Below are positions 5,982 through 10,859 of a DNA stretch of 10,859 nucleotides, one piece after another. Numbering within the stretch: the stretch's first letter is position 1; the number at the start of each line of letters is the position of its first letter. The notes beneath the pieces are model-generated. The model worked only from the letters and a program-made list of their open reading frames with translations. It had not been told where the DNA came from and did not search any database. Made by a program: the position numbers and the translations under genes. The stretch comes from JBJKPP01 sp046706145. GTDB taxonomy: Bacteria; Bacteroidota; Ignavibacteria; Ignavibacteriales; Ignavibacteriaceae. Location: contig JBJKPP010000189.1 of assembly GCA_046706145.1 (NCBI GenBank), positions 1-10,859 on the forward strand, written 5' to 3'.

Positions 5982-8072
5982 TTAGTTAGTGTAGAATTTA
6001 TTCCTATTGTCAACTATAGTTGCATTTTTCCGCAGCTCATTAATCCATTCGCTTAAAAAGGTTTCCCGTTTTTGCTCGTATAATTGTTCTTTAAGAGTAC
6101 TTTCCTGAGCAGCAAATTTGGAAGAATCAAATGGAGTTCTATACAAAACTTTTATTAGATAAACTCCCCTAGCGCCTTTAAAAGGTTTAGAAACTTTCCC
6201 GATAGAAAGATTCTGAGCTTCATAAATAAAAGCGTAATCCATACCAATCTTGGCAATGGGACTTTCAGGAGAGAAAGTTCCGGTTGTATCTACGGAAACT
6301 AGATTATTCACATCATGTGCCTTATCCAAATCACCATTTATTTTGGTATATACTTGCTGCATAACTTGCATCGCCTTCTCAAATTTCTTTTCTCTAATAA
6401 CCTGTGGACGAATTTGATTTTTTACTTCTTCAAATGATTTAACACCGGTTCCTTGAACTTCAGAGACTTCAGCTACAACATAGCCTCCCTGCACTTTGAA
6501 CGGGTCACTTATTGTATTTAAATCATTATCAAAGGCAAATTCTACTATATCTTTACTTTCGCCAATTCCAGGGACAGCTCTAGATTCTTTATAAAAAGAA
6601 GGCGATTCGATTATTTTATAATTCATTAATTTAGCTTCTTTGTCAAAATTATCTTTCTTTGCTATGTATGAAAAATCTGCTGCATTGTTATAGTTGTTAT
6701 CCGTAGTGCTTGAGGATGGTCCGAGCGATTCTACAATTCTGCTTACTGCAAACTTGTCATTTGTTCTTCCAGTAACTTTCACTATATGATACCCGAACTG
6801 AGTTTTGAAAGGCTTAATTAATGTTCCAACAGGAGCACTGAACGTTTTCTTTTCAAACTCCGGAACCATACGGTTTTTTCCATACCAACCTAAATCCCCG
6901 CCGTTTATTGCGCTACCGCGGTCTGTTGATTCTTCTTTAGCCAATTTCTCGAAATTAGCACCTTTTTTTATCTCATCGTATATCTTCATTGCATGTTCAT
7001 TATTTGCTTTGTCGCTACTGTTTTTATCATTTATCAAAATGTGGGAAGCTCTTACCCAAGTTTGATTAGTCGGAATAATTGCATCTACTCTATATAAAAC
7101 TTCTCCTTCAGAAGTAGTAAAAGGACCTAATATTTCACCCTTCTTGGCTTTCAAAAAGGCATCGGAATAATCAGCAGGCAGCTTTGTTATATCAAGAGTA
7201 TCAGATTTAACCGGAACAGAGGAATATACTTCGCCGCTTTTATCAAATTTTGCTTCACCTTTCACTATTTCCTGCTTTAGGCTTGTAAGGTCATTTTTTA
7301 CTCTCTCGCTATCTTCATGCGTCGCAACATTTTTAAAGAAAACGTATTTTACATTTCTATTAGGTTTTATACTATAATCATCCAAGTGGTCTTCATAATA
7401 TGCTTTTAAATCTGCATCAGTTACTTTAACTGATGAATCCGGGAAAGAATAAATACTAGCAAGAGCATATTTGGCTTTCAATTTCTGTGTTCTATTAATG
7501 AATGCGTTTTTTACTTCAGCATTACTAATATTGATTGAAGCAAGAAGCATACTTTGCAGCTTCTGACTCATCCTCATTTGTCTAACAACATTTTCGGCTT
7601 TGATCAATTCTTCACTATTCCTTGGGTCGTAAATTGCACTTTCGTATGCCTGCCTGTTGAATTTTCCGGTAGAATCAATAAAACTTTTTTTCAAAAATTC
7701 TGGTGGGTTTTTACCTAAAATGATATTTCTAATTTCCTGGTCATAGACCGTTATTCCATACTTGCTAAGTTGTTCTTGTATTAACTTTTGGTTTACCAAA
7801 GCATTCCATACCTGGTCACGAAAAGCATCCATTTGATTATCGGGGATTTCCTTTCCGGTTTGGGCTTTCTGTTGTTCTCTTTGATTTTCCACGGCCTTGG
7901 AAAATTCCTGATAAGTAATATCTTCCCCATTGATTGAGCCAACAATATCGTTTCTCCCGCCTATTGCAGTTAATACATTCGAACTGCTCACAACCATAAA
8001 AAGCACAAATATTACACCTGCTCCCAGTATAAAGATAGGGGCTAAGCCCCTCATTTTAGCCATCGCTCCCAT
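5982..8072 (-). CDS. ppiD: membrane-anchored periplasmic peptidyl-prolyl isomerase, PpiD/SurA family
   Basis: This 696-residue chaperone is anchored by a single N-terminal helix (about 11-33, after a short positive stretch) and otherwise faces the periplasm, where PpiD helps newly exported proteins fold. Residues about 43-240 are the SurA_N-like chaperone part, starting with VGSINGEDITYQEF. A complete parvulin domain spans about 339-435: RASHILI with His344, GGDLGWYGKNRMVPEFE (391-407) and FGYHIVKV with His429. The catalytic residues are therefore present. The motif xPFxxxxGxxxxxV recurs at 316-330, 419-434, 522-537 and 628-642, which suggests degenerate extra parvulin modules. The chosen ATG has GGAG 11 bases upstream; Met4 and Met7 have no ribosome site at usable distance. 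It is transcribed alone, divergent from the crp-like gene. The exact PpiD versus SurA orthology cannot be settled by eye. Confidence 0.92.
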   Translation of the reverse strand: MGAMAKMRGLAPIFILGAGVIFVLFMVVSSSNVLTAIGGRNDIVGSINGEDITYQEFSKAVENQREQQKAQTGKEIPDNQMDAFRDQVWNALVNQKLIQEQLSKYGITVYDQEIRNIILGKNPPEFLKKSFIDSTGKFNRQAYESAIYDPRNSEELIKAENVVRQMRMSQKLQSMLLASINISNAEVKNAFINRTQKLKAKYALASIYSFPDSSVKVTDADLKAYYEDHLDDYSIKPNRNVKYVFFKNVATHEDSERVKNDLTSLKQEIVKGEAKFDKSGEVYSSVPVKSDTLDITKLPADYSDAFLKAKKGEILGPFTTSEGEVLYRVDAIIPTNQTWVRASHILINDKNSSDKANNEHAMKIYDEIKKGANFEKLAKEESTDRGSAINGGDLGWYGKNRMVPEFEKKTFSAPVGTLIKPFKTQFGYHIVKVTGRTNDKFAVSRIVESLGPSSSTTDNNYNNAADFSYIAKKDNFDKEAKLMNYKIIESPSFYKESRAVPGIGESKDIVEFAFDNDLNTISDPFKVQGGYVVAEVSEVQGTGVKSFEEVKNQIRPQVIREKKFEKAMQVMQQVYTKINGDLDKAHDVNNLVSVDTTGTFSPESPIAKIGMDYAFIYEAQNLSIGKVSKPFKGARGVYLIKVLYRTPFDSSKFAAQESTLKEQLYEQKRETFLSEWINELRKNATIVDNRNKFYTN

Positions 8073-8370
8073 ATTTAAGCTTTCTCCAAAAGACTGTTTT
8101 ATTTAGAATTACTAAGCCTGTTAAAATAGATACAAGTCTTAAGAAAATCAATTTAGATAATATTTATGTATATTTGAATCTCTATAAAAATTCACATTTA
8201 GTTGTGTTTGAAAAGAAAATTGTTGATCTGTGATTTTTATACAAAAAACCGATTATTTCTGCTAAGAGCGCTGTATTTTTAAGTGCGGATTTCTTTAAGT
8301 TACACAACATTGATTTTATAGGGTGCCAAATTTATTTTAGATTTAAGTAATAAAAGTAAAGGATGTAAAT
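8073..8370. other. 298-bp divergent promoter region between ppiD-like and crp-like genes
   Basis: The region is very AT-rich and lacks genes. It must contain promoters for both flanking genes, but none is unambiguous. There is a TATATTTG (8169-8176) matching the Bacteroidota -7 pattern TAnnTTTG without a well-spaced TTTG. There is a perfect CRP-type half-site TGTGA (8229-8233) with a poor second half, and an inverted repeat CACA-N6-TGTG (8193-8206). AAAGGA (8358-8363) is the ribosome site of the crp-like gene. Confidence 0.5.
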
Positions 8371-9054
8371 ATGGAAGCGCAAAGTAACTTCTTAAAATAT
8401 GTTCCCATTTTTTCAGAACTGGATGAAGAAACACTAAACAAGATTTCAAAGCTCGGGTTAAAAAAACAATTCAAAAAAGACTCGGTTGTACTCTTTGAAA
8501 ACGAAAATGCTAATACTTTGTTTGTGATTATCTCGGGAAGAGTGAAAGTATCCAGAGTTAGCGAGGAAGGTAAAGAGGTTATTTTAACAATACTGGGAGA
8601 ATCAGATTTCTTCGGCGAAATGGGACTTTTGGATGGAATGTCTCGCTCAGCCAATGTTACAGCCATTGAAGATTCCGAATTATTACTAATTCAAAGAGCG
8701 GACTTTTTAGAATTGCTTAATTCTTATCCTGAAGTTGCGATTGCTCTTTTGCAAGAATTGACCGAGAGACTGCGTGCTGCAGACATGAAAATTAAGTCGC
8801 TTTCCCTGAAAGACGCTGAAGGTAAAGTTGCCAGCGTTATTTTACAAATTGCTGATGATACCGGTAAAATAAAACAAGGTACCGTGGAAATTGAGAAACT
8901 ACCATATCAACATGATTTAGCTAACATGGCTGGAACTTCCAGAGAAACAATATCGCGAACACTTCACACATTTGCCAAAAAGGGGTTAATAGAATTAGAC
9001 GGCTCAAAACTTAGAATAATGGATTACGAGAAGTTTAAGGAATTGTACGGTTAG
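8371..9054 (+). CDS. CRP/FNR-family transcriptional regulator
   Basis: This 227-residue dimeric DNA-binding regulator has an N-terminal cyclic-nucleotide-binding beta-barrel, a dimer helix and a C-terminal winged helix-turn-helix. The phosphate-binding cassette FGEMGLLDGMSRSANV (81-96) keeps the Gly82-Glu83 and Arg92-Ser93 residues that in CRP bind the cyclic nucleotide, so a cNMP ligand is plausible. The HTH covers about 178-205, with recognition helix TSRETISRTLHTF (189-201). Arg191, Glu192 and Arg196 correspond to the CRP residues that read TGTGA half-sites. The protein contains no cysteine, so it is not an iron-sulphur FNR. AAAGGA 7 bases before the ATG fixes the start. Its stop lies 2 bases before the start of the PHP gene, which indicates an operon. 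The ligand and regulon are unknown. Confidence 0.95.
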   Translation: MEAQSNFLKYVPIFSELDEETLNKISKLGLKKQFKKDSVVLFENENANTLFVIISGRVKVSRVSEEGKEVILTILGESDFFGEMGLLDGMSRSANVTAIEDSELLLIQRADFLELLNSYPEVAIALLQELTERLRAADMKIKSLSLKDAEGKVASVILQIADDTGKIKQGTVEIEKLPYQHDLANMAGTSRETISRTLHTFAKKGLIELDGSKLRIMDYEKFKELYG

Positions 9055-9056
9055 TA

Positions 9057-9887
9057 ATGGGTGAAAAAGTTGATTTACATATGCATACTAACCACTCTGA
9101 TGGTTTCTACACTCCGAAGCAATTAGTTCACAAAGCAAAAGAAGTTGGATTAAATACAATAAGTATTACTGATCACGACAACCTTTCGGGCATAAAAGAA
9201 GCTATGTTTTATGGAACGAAGATGGGCGTCGAGGTTATTCCAGGCGTTGAAATAAGCTCTGATGTTAAGGATAAAGAAATTCATATACTTGGATACTTTG
9301 TAGATATTGAGAGTGAAGAGCTGGACAGATACTTAAAATTTTTTAGGGAAGAGCGTCTGAAAAGAGCAGTAAGAATTGTTAACAAGCTTAACGAACTGGG
9401 ATTATTTTTAACGATTGATGATGTGCTTGAAATTGCAAAAAATTCTGCTGTTGGAAGACCTCACATAGCTCAAGCTATGCTAAACAAAGGCTTAATAGGT
9501 AATTTTTATGAAGCCTTTAACAAATACATAGGTAATAATGGCCCGGCCTATGAGCGAAAAGTACATATATCCCCGGGAAGTGCATTCAAAATCATAACTG
9601 ATGCAGGAGGTCTATCTTTTATCGCCCATCCCGGATACATGGAAGAAGCGCTACTTAAAGAATTAATTGATGAAGGAGTGGATGGTATTGAAGTGGTTCA
9701 CCCCTCTCATTCGGGAGAACAGACTAAATTTTACAGGGGAATTGTAAATGAATATTTTCTTTTAGAATGCGGCGGTTCCGACTTCCACGGCGGCAAAAGA
9801 GAAGATGATATGAACTTTGGCAAATATCTAGTTAAATACTCAGTTGTTGAAGCTATGAGGAAAAGGCTCATGAAAAATACCGCCTGA
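9057..9887 (+). CDS. PHP-domain metal-dependent phosphoesterase (TrpH/YciV-like)
   Basis: This 276-residue PHP-fold hydrolase has the full set of metal-ligand motifs: DLHMHT (His8, His10), HSDG (Asp15), ITDHDN (Asp39, His40), PGVEIS (Glu65), HILGYF (His76), AHPG (His191) and GGSDFHG (Asp242, His244). The order, spacing and GRPHIA (133-138) insert match the stand-alone family whose studied members remove the 3'-phosphate from 3',5'-bisphosphonucleotides such as pAp and trim RNA 5' ends (RNase AM). The substrate here is inferred from the family only; a histidinol-phosphatase or polymerase-associated PHP is less likely given the length and motifs. It starts 2 bases after the crp-like stop, so the two are probably co-transcribed and translationally coupled. 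Confidence 0.9.
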   Translation: MGEKVDLHMHTNHSDGFYTPKQLVHKAKEVGLNTISITDHDNLSGIKEAMFYGTKMGVEVIPGVEISSDVKDKEIHILGYFVDIESEELDRYLKFFREERLKRAVRIVNKLNELGLFLTIDDVLEIAKNSAVGRPHIAQAMLNKGLIGNFYEAFNKYIGNNGPAYERKVHISPGSAFKIITDAGGLSFIAHPGYMEEALLKELIDEGVDGIEVVHPSHSGEQTKFYRGIVNEYFLLECGGSDFHGGKREDDMNFGKYLVKYSVVEAMRKRLMKNTA

Positions 9888-9942
9888 TATTATTTAATCT
9901 TCTTTATAAAAAAAAATTTAATAAACATACTCACCTATCAAT

Positions 9943-10413
9943 ATGAAAGAAATTCAAGGCGAACCTGCAAAAACAAATTATAAGTTTGCAATAATTATGA
10001 GCAAATTTAATGAGTTTATCGGAACAAGATTGTTGAACGGGACGTTGGAATGCTTTAAGAAATATAATATTAGCGAGAATAATGTTGATATTATAAAAGT
10101 ACCTGGTGCATTTGAAATCCCGATTACAGCCGATAAGTTGGCGCAGTCAAAAAAATATAGTTCGATAATAGCACTTGGAGCAGTAATAAAAGGAGAAACC
10201 CAACATTTTGAATACATCTCGGAAGTTGTAAGTAAAGGGATATTGGAAGTCTCACTGAAATATGGAATTCCAGTCATTTTCGGCGTATTAACAACCAACA
10301 ACCTTGATCAGGCTCTGGAAAGATCAGATTCTCAAAAAGTTAATAAAGGATTTGACGCCGCAATGGCCGCTATGGAGATGGCGGACGTATTTTCTAAATT
10401 GACAAATTCTTAA
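9943..10413 (+). CDS. ribH: 6,7-dimethyl-8-ribityllumazine synthase
   Basis: This enzyme condenses 5-amino-6-ribitylaminouracil with 3,4-dihydroxy-2-butanone 4-phosphate, the penultimate step of riboflavin synthesis; the family forms pentamers or 60-mer capsids. The 156 residues match the family length. SKFNEFI (20-26) has the aromatic Phe22 that stacks on the substrate. VPGAFEIP (53-60), ALGAVIKGETQHFEYI (77-92, proton-transfer His88), GVLTTNNLDQALERS (114-128, phosphate-binding Arg127) and NKGFDAA (134-140) complete the active site. The ATG at 9943 has no Shine-Dalgarno site. It follows the PHP gene by 55 bases of AT-rich sequence with no convincing terminator, so co-transcription is possible. 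No other rib gene and no FMN riboswitch is visible. Confidence 0.97.
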   Translation: MKEIQGEPAKTNYKFAIIMSKFNEFIGTRLLNGTLECFKKYNISENNVDIIKVPGAFEIPITADKLAQSKKYSSIIALGAVIKGETQHFEYISEVVSKGILEVSLKYGIPVIFGVLTTNNLDQALERSDSQKVNKGFDAAMAAMEMADVFSKLTNS

Positions 10414-10500
10414 TATTTACCTTTCAACAAAATTTAAAAATTGTAAATTGAATACCCATAAATTTTCAAAAAAGAACTTTTATGTTCTGAAAAGGGAACA

Positions 10501-10859
10501 ATGAAGCTATCTATCATTATTTCATTTATGGTAATCTATTTCCCACTCTGTTTTTCTCAGGAACCGACTAATTGGAAAACATATACAGACATGAAAGATG
10601 TTGCTGATCTAGCGTCATTTCAGAACAAGATTTGGGCAGCTACTTCAGGAGGTGCATTTTCTTACGACATGTCAGATACTTCTTACAAAACTTTTCATAA
10701 GACAGAAGGAATGCAGGGAGTCATACTTACAGCAGTCACAGTAGATAACCAGGGAAGAATTTGGTTCGGAAGCAATCAGGGTATAATTGATGTTTATGAC
10801 CCTGCCACAGATAAATTTAGTTCTATATTGGACATTGCAAATTCGGATTTTAGTTCTAC
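10501..10859 (+). CDS. exported beta-propeller protein, PorZ-like N-terminus, cut by window edge
   Basis: The reading frame is open from the ATG to the window edge (119 complete codons). Residues 1-19 are a signal peptide (a lysine, a hydrophobic core, and a likely cut after CFS, just before QEPTNW). The Cys at 17 is not in a proper lipobox. Two propeller-blade repeats follow: IWAATSGGAFSYD (44-56) and the more typical VDNQGRIWFGSNQG (81-94) then IDVYDP. This is the two-component-regulator-propeller (Reg_prop) type. The order WKTYTDMKDVADLA then blades resembles the N-terminus of PorZ, a surface component of the type IX secretion system. An ordinary propeller sensor kinase or other secreted propeller protein cannot be excluded because the C-terminus is missing. 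AAAGGG (10491-10496), 4 bases before the ATG, supports the start. Confidence 0.85.
   Translation, partial: MKLSIIISFMVIYFPLCFSQEPTNWKTYTDMKDVADLASFQNKIWAATSGGAFSYDMSDTSYKTFHKTEGMQGVILTAVTVDNQGRIWFGSNQGIIDVYDPATDKFSSILDIANSDFSS

Noticed and set aside
552..8311. Decamer ACACAACATT present in two regulatory spacers (552-561 and 8302-8311)
   Set aside because: A single 10-base match between AT-rich spacers is easily due to chance, and the positions relative to the genes differ.
8319..8328. Minus-strand TTTGGCACC resembling a sigma-54 -24 element in the crp/ppiD spacer
   Set aside because: At the required 12-base register there is no TTGC-like -12 element, only AAAAT.
10021..10048. GGAAC-N17-CGTT ECF-like promoter match inside ribH
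   Set aside because: It lies within conserved coding sequence, with no gene start downstream that needs it.
10473..10488. AGAAC-N6-GTTCT inverted repeat upstream of the propeller gene, reminiscent of a LexA-type box
   Set aside because: The LexA type of Gram-positives needs GAAC-N4-GTTC; the spacing is wrong and the arms are only 5 bp.

Overview
The window is AT-rich (I estimate mid-30s % GC) bacterial chromosome with ordinary housekeeping genes in short transcription units. I see no insertion sequence, phage gene, tRNA, rRNA or CRISPR. The best guess for the host is Ignavibacteriota or a neighbour in the Bacteroidota/Chlorobiota group. The reasons are a PorZ-like propeller protein at the right edge, a histidine kinase with the unusual H-box HQFGTP, and a mix of genes with clear Shine-Dalgarno sites (STAS, ppiD, crp, porZ-like) and genes without one (purA, the kinase, aroK, ribH). 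This is inferred from protein style only, with no database search.

Layout, left to right. (1) A minus-strand ECF sigma factor runs off the left edge. A GGAAC-N16-CGTC promoter-like sequence sits directly on its start codon. (2) On the plus strand come a STAS-domain antagonist, a terminator hairpin, purA (AMP synthesis) and a membrane histidine kinase with no response regulator in the window. (3) A 441-bp gene-free stretch (3713-4153) holds the most interesting signal. It contains two sigma-54-type (-24/-12) promoter matches, each followed by a short non-coding stretch that shares sequence blocks with the other and ends in a strong hairpin. They look like tandem paralogous small-RNA genes. (4) On the minus strand, aroK and aroB (shikimate pathway) overlap by 3 bases. 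Upstream of them and separately terminated is a PpiD/SurA-like periplasmic foldase. (5) After a 298-bp divergent spacer come a CRP/FNR-family regulator and a PHP-domain phosphoesterase only 2 bases apart, then ribH (riboflavin) and the start of an exported beta-propeller protein.

The genes do not form one pathway. Metabolic enzymes (purA, aroK, aroB, ribH) are mixed with regulators (ECF sigma, STAS, histidine kinase, CRP-like) and envelope proteins (PpiD-like, PorZ-like). The new biology, if any, is in the non-coding parts: the sigma-54/small-RNA pair, the ECF promoter placed so that the message would be leaderless, and the hairpin just upstream of purA.
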